From an uncultured Alphaproteobacteria bacterium (GTDB lineage Bacteria > Pseudomonadota > Alphaproteobacteria > CAAHEQ01 > UBA3637), in assembly GCA_937888725.1 (NCBI GenBank), contig CALARE010000047.1, forward strand, positions 1-27,845: a stretch of DNA of 27,845 nucleotides, read 5' to 3'. A model generated the notes under the pieces. It did no database searches. It saw nothing but the letters and a program-made list of their open reading frames with translations, and was not told where the DNA came from. How positions within the stretch are numbered: position 1 is the first letter of the stretch; each line of letters starts with the position of its first letter. Both the position numbers and the translations under genes were made by a program. This document shows, piece by piece, positions 17,405 through 25,783 of this stretch.

Positions 17405-19415
17405 GCAAAAATCAGTTTATGACATTATTAAACGCCAAAATGGTGAAGCTTTTGCTCGGGCGATTCGGATTTATGATAGTGGGATTTTTGAAATCCCTAA
17501 TTTGCCAGAAATTGTGCGGTACGCTGGGCGTGAGGCTGAGCCAATACTTGCTTTTTTAGAGAGTTTAAAAATGGGTGATAAAAAAGAGGTTTTTGAAACA
17601 GACAAAGACCCATTCCAGTTGTTAAATGAAGCAGGATATGATGCTTTTTATGCCGATAGCCTAGAAAAACAAAATGCCATTCAAAAGTATTTTGCCAAAG
17701 GGGAAGAACTTTGCACATTTAAAGATGAGATGCGGTATAAAAATTATCACATTATTCATGCGGTGAAAAAGAATGTGGATAGCATTAAAAGAACGGATTT
17801 TTTAGAGCCAGAGCGTCATGATGCTTATGCAACCTCGGTTATTTCTATTCAAATATTAAAACGGGGTAGTTTTATCAAAATTTGCAATAGATATAATCAT
17901 TCAGTACGTTATCCAGATAATACATTTAACTCTAATCCTGATAATATTATCAAGGGGTTATCTGATTCTTTGAGCCGATATTTTGATGTGGATTTTTCAG
18001 GTACAGCCGTGGCATTGGGGAGTGATTTTATTTTAGTTGGAAAACAGATTTTCAAAATTAATTTTGAGGCAGACAATGTTTATTTTGGGGATGATTTCTA
18101 TATAAAAAATGGTGAAATTTTTAATATCAATAAAGATTATGAAATGTTGATTGAATCAACGATTATTGATTTTAAAAATGCCACTTGTTATTCGCCATTG
18201 TGGTGGAAAACACCTGCGTTGACTAACTTATTGAATGCTGAATTTTTAAATGCTAAATTGCAAGTTCAAAAAAACGGGAATGAAAAAAGAATTTTTGCCA
18301 ATCAGCAAGAAATTGTGCGGTTGAAAGAGGGGAATATCACAGGTATTTATTCGCGAAAAGCAAGCAAATTGGATAGCTTTTTTTTGCATACGCATGAACA
18401 TATTGAAGAATTTGTTTGTGAAAATGTGACTAAAATAGGGGCAAATTGTTTGAGCTATTGTTCGAATCTTCGCTTGATAAAATTACCGAAAATGAAAGAG
18501 ATGGGTTCGGGTTGTGTTTGTGAAAATCCTAAACTTGAAACGTTTTTTGCACCTGAATTGAACTGTTTGGCACCAGATTCGCTGTGTTGTGTTGGATTAC
18601 AAGAGCTTGATTTGCCAAAGGTTCAATATGTCAAAGGACGAGCGATTACAAATTGCCCGAAATTAGAACGTGTTTCAATGCCAAATTTATGTGTGGCAGA
18701 TATGATTTGTAATTGTTGTGATCATTTGATTGATATTGAGATGCCTCGTTTAGAAAAAATCCAATGCGATTCATTTTGCATGCTTTTATCGGTTCAAAAA
18801 CTTTATTTTCCAGAGCTTCAGAGTGTAAAAGGCTCTTTTAATAATTTGCCAAGTTTAAATCTTATTAAATTACCCAAAATGCAAGTGGTTGATGGGGTTG
18901 GTGATTCGTTTTCAAGAATAGGGTGTGAAATGGTTTCATTTCCTCAATTAGAAAAGGTGAGTGGTCATTTTTTAAATCAAAATAATCAGTTGAAAAAAGT
19001 ATTTTTGCCAAGGTTGGTTAAGGCGGGGCCAAAAATGTTGGCGACATGTGTTGTTTTGAGAGAGGCTTATTTAAACGCTTTAGAACATCTTGAAATTGAT
19101 TTTTTGCGAGATACGTCCCACCTTGTTTTATTGCGTCTTGATAATGTGCAAGGGGTTTCTAGTTATTTTGAACGTGAAAAGCTATTTGACATTGCAAATG
19201 TTTATGCCCCTAAATTATCCACAAAATATATTGATGACATGATGAAACGGTTTGAAAAACAAGGGCTTTTAACCAATGAATTAAGACAAAAGATTTTTAT
19301 GTTTAAAAAAAGACGATTGGTTCTGCCAAATGTGCAAAAAATTGCCTCGCAATCAGCTTTGAAAGTCGGCTTGTCGAGTTGTACTCTCGAAAATGTTGTT
19401 TATAATAGGGCTTAA
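17397..19415 (+). CDS. Head-LRR paralog, copy 8 (672 aa), last gene of its unit
   Basis: Starts MSKQKSVYDIIKRQNGEAFA. I place the start at ATG 17397 and not at the in-frame GTG 17373, because it fits the family start and has GGGG 7 bases upstream. The head is divergent where others are most fixed: RHDAYATSVISIQIL replaces REDEYGTSVISIQIL (about 140-154), and NRYNHSVRYPDNTF is at about 165-178. One cassette (about 280-320) precedes a block of about 11-12 Cys-rich LRRs (335-590). After a cap-like YAPKLSTKYIDDMMKRF an additional LRR-like segment (LVLPNVQKIASQSALK) follows, unique here, as if the gene end was extended by recombination. There is no KG tail, in line with the 84-base gap and promoter that follow. 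Confidence 0.93.
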   Translation: MSKQKSVYDIIKRQNGEAFARAIRIYDSGIFEIPNLPEIVRYAGREAEPILAFLESLKMGDKKEVFETDKDPFQLLNEAGYDAFYADSLEKQNAIQKYFAKGEELCTFKDEMRYKNYHIIHAVKKNVDSIKRTDFLEPERHDAYATSVISIQILKRGSFIKICNRYNHSVRYPDNTFNSNPDNIIKGLSDSLSRYFDVDFSGTAVALGSDFILVGKQIFKINFEADNVYFGDDFYIKNGEIFNINKDYEMLIESTIIDFKNATCYSPLWWKTPALTNLLNAEFLNAKLQVQKNGNEKRIFANQQEIVRLKEGNITGIYSRKASKLDSFFLHTHEHIEEFVCENVTKIGANCLSYCSNLRLIKLPKMKEMGSGCVCENPKLETFFAPELNCLAPDSLCCVGLQELDLPKVQYVKGRAITNCPKLERVSMPNLCVADMICNCCDHLIDIEMPRLEKIQCDSFCMLLSVQKLYFPELQSVKGSFNNLPSLNLIKLPKMQVVDGVGDSFSRIGCEMVSFPQLEKVSGHFLNQNNQLKKVFLPRLVKAGPKMLATCVVLREAYLNALEHLEIDFLRDTSHLVLLRLDNVQGVSSYFEREKLFDIANVYAPKLSTKYIDDMMKRFEKQGLLTNELRQKIFMFKKRRLVLPNVQKIASQSALKVGLSSCTLENVVYNRA

Positions 19416-19430
19416 TTTTTTTAAGTGTTT

Positions 19431-19446
19431 AAATATGTCAAATTTT
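19431..19446 (+). promoter_or_regulatory. 16-base box upstream of the copy 9 promoter
   Basis: Identical to 10952-10967 (AAATATGTCAAATTTT) and again one base from the -35 hexamer. The flanking sequence outside the promoter elements is not alike, so the box looks conserved rather than merely part of a recent duplication. Confidence 0.55.
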
Positions 19447-19447
19447 C

Positions 19448-19476
19448 TTTACAAGTTTGTTAAAATGTGTTATAAT
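19448..19476 (+). promoter_or_regulatory. Promoter for copies 9-13 and beyond
   Basis: TTTACA (19448-19453), a 17-base spacer, and a perfect TATAAT (19471-19476) preceded by TGT (extended -10). Best promoter in the window. Start of transcription expected near 19483, giving a leader of about 17 bases. Confidence 0.82.
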
Positions 19477-19480
19477 TTGC

Positions 19481-19495
19481 AACCTAAAAAAGGTT
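19481..19495 (+). other. Short inverted repeat over the copy 9 ribosome site
   Basis: AACCT (19481-19485) and AGGTT (19491-19495) around an A5 loop. The right arm includes the GG of the ribosome site AAAGG (19489-19493). Like the repeat before copy 4, its left arm lies at the expected transcription start. Only 5 pairs, so weak alone. Confidence 0.3.
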
Positions 19496-19499
19496 TGGT

Positions 19500-21320
19500 A
19501 TGACAAAATCTATATACGATATCATTAAACGCCAAAATGGAGAAGCCTTTGCCAAAGCGATTAGAAGCTTTGACAGTGGGATTTTTGATATCCCTAATTT
19601 GCCACACATTGTGCGATATGCTGGGCGAAATGCCTTGCCGATTTTATCTTTTTTAGAAGGGCTGAAAATTGAAAAAATAACAAATGGGCAAACGGATGAA
19701 AATTTATTTGAACTTTTGAAAAAAGCGGGATATGACGCCTTTTATGTAGATAGCCTAGAAAAGCAAAATTCAATTCAAAAATATTTTGCCAAGGGGGAAG
19801 AACTTTGCACATTTAAAGATGAAAAAAGATATCAACATTATCATATCATTCATTGTGTAAAAAAAGGGGCTGATAAGCTCAAGCGTTCTGATTTTAAAGG
19901 TAAAGAAAAAAGAGAAGATGAATATGGAAGTTCTGTTATTTCCATTCAAATTTTAAAAAATGGTGGTTTTATTAAAATTTGCAATCGCTATAATCATCGC
20001 GTCCAATCGCCAGATAATACATTTTCTTCTAATCCAGATAATATTATTTATGGATTAACAAATGCAATTGAAAAGTATTTAAATGTGTCTTTGAATGGTG
20101 CCCATGGTATGGTAGATGGTTATACCTATCAAAATGGTCAGATTTTTAAGTTTCATACCGAATTTCAAAATACCTATATCGGGGATGGTTTTTGTGTTAA
20201 AAATGGGTGTGTGAAATTGTTTAATAAGGATTATGAAGTTGTGGCAGATATGTTTGTCTTTAATTTAAAAGATAAAATGATTTATTCGCCCCTTTCATAT
20301 TTAGATGAAGATGTATCCCTTTTAATTGATGTGTTGCGTGATGCGGTTGAAGGGGCAAAACTTAACTTGGTCAAAAAATCAGATGGACGACATTCTTTGA
20401 TGCGAGATGGAAAGGATTTTTTAACCATCAATGCGGGGGCAATTGAAGAATTAACTCTTGAAAAAGATCATAAAAATATGCAGAAGTTGGATGTTAATTT
20501 ATTTTCAAATTTAAAAAAATTAACACTTAAAAATGTGAAAGAATTGGGATACGATTTTTTGTCTAACAATGAGAGTGTTGAAGAATTTATCGCCCCAAGA
20601 CTTGAAGTGGTACAAAGCTTTTTTATGTCAGGAACACATCTGAAAAAGGTTTATTTGCCACGATTGAGAAAAGTTGGTGAATGTTCTTTTCAAAGCAATG
20701 AAAATCTTGAAGAACTTGATTTACCATTACTTAGATTTGTGGGTGGTGAAAGTTTTATTAATAATAATGCATTAACAAAATTATCTCTTGATTCATTGCT
20801 TGAGATGCCAGAATTAAGCGTGATGAATAATGATAATTTGAAAACTGTTTCAATGAAATCTTTAAAATATGTGGCACATAGCTCTTTTTCTGAAAATCTG
20901 GCGTTGGAGGAACTTTCTCTCAACAAAGTGGTTGTGATTGAAAGTTCAACATTTTGTGATATGCCTTGCTTAAACGTGTTGGAAATGCGTTCTCTTTTGC
21001 ATGTAGAAGGGGAGGCTTTGATTGATTTGCCATGTTTAAAGGTTTTTCGTGCACCAAAATTGGAAGATTTAGGCTCAGGGCAATGTTTGTCAAAAACAGG
21101 GTTGGAATATTTATTTCTTCCTTCATTGGAGCGTATGGATGATCAATCATTAAAAAATAATCCCTTTTTAAAAGCAATCTATTTGCCACGACTAAATGTT
21201 TTTTTGAATAAGGCATATGCAAAAAAAAGATTTTCATCTTTTATCAAATGGCCTGTTTTGGTGCGAGCAAAATCAGGGCGTTTGATGCCAAAAAGTGATA
21301 AGGAGCATGTACATGCCTAA
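19500..21320 (+). CDS. Head-LRR paralog, copy 9 (606 aa), first gene of its unit
   Basis: Starts MTKSIYDIIKRQNGEAFAK; AAAGG is 6 bases upstream. Head boxes: AGYDAFYVDSLEKQNSI (76-92), REDEYGSSVISIQIL (138-152) and ICNRYNHRVQSPDNTF (160-175; Arg at the usual Thr). The beta segment is IGDGFCVKNGCVKLFNKDYE (about 227-246). One cassette (about 283-320) is weaker than most: the core reads EGAKLNLVKKSDGRHSLMRDGK, spread over about 284-305. One LRR block of about ten to eleven repeats (336-566) follows, with regular NNxxLxxLxL spacing. There is no cap; the tail is basic (KRFSSFIKWP, then a KSDKEHVHA end). Those last codons hold AAGGAG, the ribosome site of copy 10. Overlaps copy 10 by ATGCCTAA. Confidence 0.94.
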   Translation: MTKSIYDIIKRQNGEAFAKAIRSFDSGIFDIPNLPHIVRYAGRNALPILSFLEGLKIEKITNGQTDENLFELLKKAGYDAFYVDSLEKQNSIQKYFAKGEELCTFKDEKRYQHYHIIHCVKKGADKLKRSDFKGKEKREDEYGSSVISIQILKNGGFIKICNRYNHRVQSPDNTFSSNPDNIIYGLTNAIEKYLNVSLNGAHGMVDGYTYQNGQIFKFHTEFQNTYIGDGFCVKNGCVKLFNKDYEVVADMFVFNLKDKMIYSPLSYLDEDVSLLIDVLRDAVEGAKLNLVKKSDGRHSLMRDGKDFLTINAGAIEELTLEKDHKNMQKLDVNLFSNLKKLTLKNVKELGYDFLSNNESVEEFIAPRLEVVQSFFMSGTHLKKVYLPRLRKVGECSFQSNENLEELDLPLLRFVGGESFINNNALTKLSLDSLLEMPELSVMNNDNLKTVSMKSLKYVAHSSFSENLALEELSLNKVVVIESSTFCDMPCLNVLEMRSLLHVEGEALIDLPCLKVFRAPKLEDLGSGQCLSKTGLEYLFLPSLERMDDQSLKNNPFLKAIYLPRLNVFLNKAYAKKRFSSFIKWPVLVRAKSGRLMPKSDKEHVHA

Positions 21321-23502
21321 ATCAGTTTATGACAAAATTAAACGCCAAAATGGTGAAGCTTTTGCCAGAGCGATTAGAAACTTTGATAGTGGGATTTTTG
21401 ATATTCCTAATTTGCCACACATTGTGCGATATGCGGGGCGTAATGCATTACCTTTATTGGATTATTTAGAAAGTTTAAAAGAAATTGAAGTAGAAGTTGA
21501 AGCACAAGCTGAAGACCCCTTTGTTTTGTTGGATAGAGCTGGGTATACGGCTTTTTATGCGGATAGTTTGGAAAAACAAAATTCAATTACCCATTATTAT
21601 GAAAAAGACGAGTTGCTGTGCACGTTTAAGGATGCTGATCGATATAAAAGGTATCACATTATTCATGCGATTAAAAAAAATGTTCACGAAATTAAGCGAG
21701 AAAATTTTAGAGGCATTGAGCAAAGAGAAGATGAATATGGCACATCAGTTATTTCTATTCAAATTTTAAAATCAGGTGGATTTATTTCAATTAAAAACCG
21801 ATACAACCACACAGTGAATGCCTGTGATAATACGTTTTATTCTAATCCAGACAGGATTATTGAAGGGTTATCTTTTGCCCTTAGAAAATATTTTCACGTT
21901 GACTTTGCGGCTAAAAAAATAGTGTTTTTGCCAAATGAGTATATTTTTGTGAATGGTCAAGTTTTAAAATATGATATTGAAAAGAATAATGTTTATATTG
22001 GAGATGGCTTTTATTGTAAAGATGGCCACATCCATTTGGTTGATAAAAATTCTCAATTACAAATCGATTCATTTATTCTTGATTTAAGGACAAAGGAAAT
22101 TTTAAACCCAACAAATGAGGTTTCCCCTTTGTTAAAAATACTTAGGCAAGAAATTGAAGGTGAAACACTGCAAGTTCTGCATCAAAAGGGTGTTATAACA
22201 CTTTTTTGTAAACAAGGGGAAATTTTAACTTTAAAAGATAGACGGCTTCAGCGTATCACCCTTCGAAAGGTTGAAACACTGCCTGAAAAAGCTTTTTATG
22301 AACACCCCTCATTGCAAGAGGTTCGTGCCTTATCCGTTCAATCTTGTTTGCAAGATGTGTTGGCTTATTGCCCTAATTTGAAAAAGGTTTTTTTTGAAAA
22401 GCTTAATCAACTCCGTCCTTCTTTGTTTGAAGATACAAATTGTTTTGTTCAAGCACCATTGATTGAAAGTCAAGGGGTAAAATTTTTTGGTTCTGTTGCT
22501 TTTGATATGAACAAAAAGAAGTTCTTAACAAAAGGGCCTTTTTCTTCTGATTTGTTAAGTTTGCTTGAGAGTACACTTCTTTTTAACAATATAACTTATC
22601 AGCAAGAAGGGGATGAATTTGTTGCCTTATGTGAGGGGGTAACTTGTTTTAAATTTAAAGGGGATAAGTTACTTGAAATGACCCTTTCTTCTCAAGGGGA
22701 GTTCAAAAAAGAGTGGGTGATTAGAAATTTGCCAGATTTGGAAATTTTAAATGCACCATATGTAACAGCTTTTGCCGATAATAATATTGGATATTGTCCG
22801 CGATTGAAAAAAGTTTATTTACCAAAAGTTCAAATTTTAGGGGAAGGGTGTATTTCCAATTGTGATGAATTAGAAGATGTTTTTGCCCCTAACCTTGAAT
22901 ATGTGGGGAATTATTCTTTTTCACATAATAACATGTTGAAAAAGATAAATTTACCAGCATTAAAAGAAGTTAAAAATGTGGCTTGTTTTTCATTTAGTGG
23001 GTATGAAGAAATCAATCTCCCTCAATTGGTAAGAGCAGGATACGGGTTTTGTAAGGACAATCCCCATCTTAAAAAGATTTATATGCCAATGCTTAAATGT
23101 ATTGCTGAATTTTCGTTTATGGGTTTGAAAGAGTTGGAAGAAATTGATTTACCTCAATTACAATATATTGAAGGCAGATGTGTTGTTTTAGATAATCCCA
23201 AATTAAAAAGGGCGTCATTTAACAAATTGATGAATTTCCCTTCAGCAATATTGAAAAATTGTCCTTTGTTGGAGGTGGTTGAGGCTGAAGCACTTTATTC
23301 CATTGACAGGGGGTGTTTGAATAATCATCCAAATTTAAAAGAAATTTATGCTCCGAATATATATCTTCCCAAATGCTATTGCGTGAATATAAAATTTGTG
23401 AAGAAAGACTTAAAACGAGTTTATACCTCTCTTTTAACCTCTCATCATTTGAATAATCAGGTTTATTCCTTAATAGAAAAACAAGAAAATGAGAGGGGAT
23501 AA
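21313..23502 (+). CDS. Head-LRR paralog, copy 10 (729 aa)
   Basis: Starts MPKSVYDKIKRQNGEAFAR. ATG 21313 is chosen over GTG 21295 and ATG 21307, both in frame, because AAGGAG (21300-21305) is 7 bases from 21313 but only 1 base from 21307. Head boxes: AGYTAFYADSLEKQNSI (about 77-93), REDEYGTSVISIQIL (about 138-152) and IKNRYNHTVNACDNTF (about 160-175), sharing CDNTF and the later KNSQ with copies 1 and 11. Two cassettes (about 275-318 and 414-458) frame a short LRR block (about 319-384); a long block of about ten repeats runs 464-685. A shortened cap (YAPNIYLPKCYCVNIKF) is followed by a basic tail. There is an acidic linker after the first box (EIEVEVEAQAEDP). It ends 1 base before the copy 11 ATG. 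Confidence 0.94.
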   Translation: MPKSVYDKIKRQNGEAFARAIRNFDSGIFDIPNLPHIVRYAGRNALPLLDYLESLKEIEVEVEAQAEDPFVLLDRAGYTAFYADSLEKQNSITHYYEKDELLCTFKDADRYKRYHIIHAIKKNVHEIKRENFRGIEQREDEYGTSVISIQILKSGGFISIKNRYNHTVNACDNTFYSNPDRIIEGLSFALRKYFHVDFAAKKIVFLPNEYIFVNGQVLKYDIEKNNVYIGDGFYCKDGHIHLVDKNSQLQIDSFILDLRTKEILNPTNEVSPLLKILRQEIEGETLQVLHQKGVITLFCKQGEILTLKDRRLQRITLRKVETLPEKAFYEHPSLQEVRALSVQSCLQDVLAYCPNLKKVFFEKLNQLRPSLFEDTNCFVQAPLIESQGVKFFGSVAFDMNKKKFLTKGPFSSDLLSLLESTLLFNNITYQQEGDEFVALCEGVTCFKFKGDKLLEMTLSSQGEFKKEWVIRNLPDLEILNAPYVTAFADNNIGYCPRLKKVYLPKVQILGEGCISNCDELEDVFAPNLEYVGNYSFSHNNMLKKINLPALKEVKNVACFSFSGYEEINLPQLVRAGYGFCKDNPHLKKIYMPMLKCIAEFSFMGLKELEEIDLPQLQYIEGRCVVLDNPKLKRASFNKLMNFPSAILKNCPLLEVVEAEALYSIDRGCLNNHPNLKEIYAPNIYLPKCYCVNIKFVKKDLKRVYTSLLTSHHLNNQVYSLIEKQENERG

Positions 23503-23503
23503 T

Positions 23504-25306
23504 ATGACAAAATCAATGTATGACAAAATTAAACGCCAAAATGGCGAGGTGTTTGCTAGAAGTATTCGAGATACAGATGATGGGATTTTTGAGATTGAAA
23601 ATTTGCCCCAGATTTTAAAATACGCTGGGCGTAATCCATTGCCATTGATTCGCTTTTTATCCAGTTTAAGAGTGAAACAAAAAAGTTTAAAAGCTGATAC
23701 GCTTGACCCCTTTGTTTTGCTCAAAAGAGCTGGATATGATGCTTTTTATGCCGATACGTTAGAAAAACAAAATTCAATTAAGCCATATTTTATTGAAGAT
23801 GAAGAACTTTGTACTTTTATTGATTCTTCACGGTATAAAAAATATTATATCATTCACTGTATTAAACAGGGGGCTCAAGAGATAAAACGTGAAAATTTTT
23901 TAGGTAGAGAAGAAAGAGATGATACCTATGGAACGTCAGTGATTTCGATTCAAATTTTAAAAACAGGTGGATTCATTAAAATCACGAACAGATATAATCA
24001 CACGGTTCCTTCTTGTGATAACACGTTTAACTCAAATCCAGATAATATTATCCCTGGCCTTGCAAGAGCGTTGAAACATCATTTTGATGTGGAATTTAAC
24101 GCTACTAGCATGAATGTACCAAACGGCTATGTTTATCAAAATGGATGCTTGTATCAGTATCACTATGAAAAAAACAATTGTTTCATTGGGCGTGATTTTT
24201 ATTTAAAAGATGGTGTTGTTTACCCTATTGATAAAGATTCACAAATGATGGTTGATGCTTTTGTGTTTGATTTGAAAAAGAAAAAGATTTTAAACCCTTC
24301 AAATGAGGTTTCCTCTCTTTATGATGTGTTGTGTGAAGAAACAAAAGGCACCGTTTGGCAGGTGAAAAAACGGGTGAAGCATCGTGTGCTTTATGTGGAT
24401 GGGCAAGAGGTTTTATCAACAAAAGACGGGTTTTTAAAAACACTTTTTTTAAGGAAAACAACCGAGGCGACATTTTTAGCCCACCATAAACATATTGAAG
24501 AAATACAAGCCTTTTCTCTTAAAAAATTAGGGGCTAAAAGCCTCTCTTATTGCCCAAAATTATCTTATGTGCATTTATGTGTGTGTGAAGAAATTGGAGC
24601 CAATTGTTTTGAAGGTGTTTCAGCCAATATCGAAGCCCCTCTTTTGAATGCTAAGGGAATTTATTTTATGGCTGGTGTTGGGATAGATATAAATAAAAAG
24701 AAGTTTATTTCTCAAGGTGTTATTCCGTTTCAATTGTATGATTTTTTGAATAAAAATATGCATACAGTTTCAAAACTTTCTGTGAATAAATTGTTTAATT
24801 CATTTGTGGTTCATGCAGATGAAAAACCGTTTTTGTACATCAAAGATGATCGGTTGGTAGGGCTTTGGTTGCCCGAAAATATCAAGGTGTTAGATCGGGT
24901 GGTGATGATGGATATCCCTTATTTGAGGGAATTTTCAGCTCCTGGGGTTCATTTGGTTGAGGATGGCAATTTTTTGCGTTGTCAGTATCTTGAAAAATTA
25001 GAGTTACCAAATGCCAAATATATTGGGTACAATTGTTTGAGCTATTGTCCTGAATTAAAAGAACTTAATTTGCCTATGGTCGAAAAATTACCCGTGGGTG
25101 TATCGTTGACAAACAATAGTAAATTAAAACAGGTATATGCTCCGAATTTGTATGGGGTTACATTTGATTTTTGTCAGTTGCCAGCATTAGAGCGATTTGA
25201 CTGTGAACGAGGTGTGTATTTAAGGCAAAGCCCTTCTTTTGTCGGAAAAAGTCAGATTACTCGACAACGGTTTGTTTTTGTAAAAAGGGATGAACATGAG
25301 CGTTAA
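23504..25306 (+). CDS. Head-LRR paralog, copy 11 (600 aa)
   Basis: Starts MTKSMYDKIKRQNGEVFAR. ATG 23504 follows AGGGG (23494-23498) at 5 bases; the in-frame ATG at 23489 lies upstream of that site and adds only MRGDN. Head boxes: AGYDAFYADTLEKQNSI (about 76-92), ERDDTYGTSVISIQIL (about 137-152), and ITNRYNHTVPSCDNTF (about 160-175), a third variant beside ISIKN and IKICN. NPSNEVSSL before the first cassette matches NPTNEVSPL of copy 10, marking the two as close. Two cassettes (about 276-318 and about 412-457) separate a three-repeat LRR block from a short second block that ends near YAPNLYGVTFDF; the end is divergent. The junction to copy 10 is TAATATG (1-base gap, no overlap); the junction to copy 12 overlaps by 11 bases. 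Confidence 0.94.
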   Translation: MTKSMYDKIKRQNGEVFARSIRDTDDGIFEIENLPQILKYAGRNPLPLIRFLSSLRVKQKSLKADTLDPFVLLKRAGYDAFYADTLEKQNSIKPYFIEDEELCTFIDSSRYKKYYIIHCIKQGAQEIKRENFLGREERDDTYGTSVISIQILKTGGFIKITNRYNHTVPSCDNTFNSNPDNIIPGLARALKHHFDVEFNATSMNVPNGYVYQNGCLYQYHYEKNNCFIGRDFYLKDGVVYPIDKDSQMMVDAFVFDLKKKKILNPSNEVSSLYDVLCEETKGTVWQVKKRVKHRVLYVDGQEVLSTKDGFLKTLFLRKTTEATFLAHHKHIEEIQAFSLKKLGAKSLSYCPKLSYVHLCVCEEIGANCFEGVSANIEAPLLNAKGIYFMAGVGIDINKKKFISQGVIPFQLYDFLNKNMHTVSKLSVNKLFNSFVVHADEKPFLYIKDDRLVGLWLPENIKVLDRVVMMDIPYLREFSAPGVHLVEDGNFLRCQYLEKLELPNAKYIGYNCLSYCPELKELNLPMVEKLPVGVSLTNNSKLKQVYAPNLYGVTFDFCQLPALERFDCERGVYLRQSPSFVGKSQITRQRFVFVKRDEHER

Positions 25307-25783
25307 AAAATCAGTGTATGACATCATCAAACGCCAAAATGGCGAAGCCTTTGCTAGGGCGATTAGAGATTTTGATAGTGGGATTTTTGATATCCCTAAT
25401 TTGCCACGCATTGTGCGATATGCTGGGCGTAATGCTGAGCCACTCCTTAAGTATTTGGAAAGTTTAAAACAAGTTGAAATTATGGAAAATCCGTTGAGTT
25501 TAATGGAAGATCCTTTTTCCTTACTCAAAAAAGCTGGATATGATGCTTTTTATGCCGATACCTTAGAAAAACAAAATTCCATTATGAATTATTATGCTGA
25601 TATGGAGGCATTATGTACATTTAAAGACCCCCATCGATTTAAGGATTATTATATCGTCCATGCAATCAAAGAGGGGGCTGATAAGTTAAAACGCTCTGAT
25701 TTTAGAGGCAAAGAACGTAGGGAAGATGAATACGGTACCTCAGTGATTAGTATTCAAATTTTAAAAGAGGGCGGTTTTATCTC
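25291..25783 (+). repeat. Near-identical 5' segment shared with copy 13
   Basis: Aligns without net gaps to 27128-27620 (constant offset 1837). It contains exact matches of 31 bases (25291-25321 = 27128-27158), 44 bases (25563-25606 = 27400-27443) and 87 bases (25697-25783 = 27534-27620), with a divergent linker between the head boxes. Confidence 0.85.

Noticed and set aside
18377..18386. T8 run (also one near 6558) as a slippage switch
   Set aside because: Runs of 8 are expected in DNA this AT-rich, lie mid-gene, and both genes are in frame.
19411..19425. CTTAATTTTTTTAAG after copy 8 as a terminator
   Set aside because: Only five A/T-dominated pairs around a T loop, with no GC-rich stem and no T-run after the stem.
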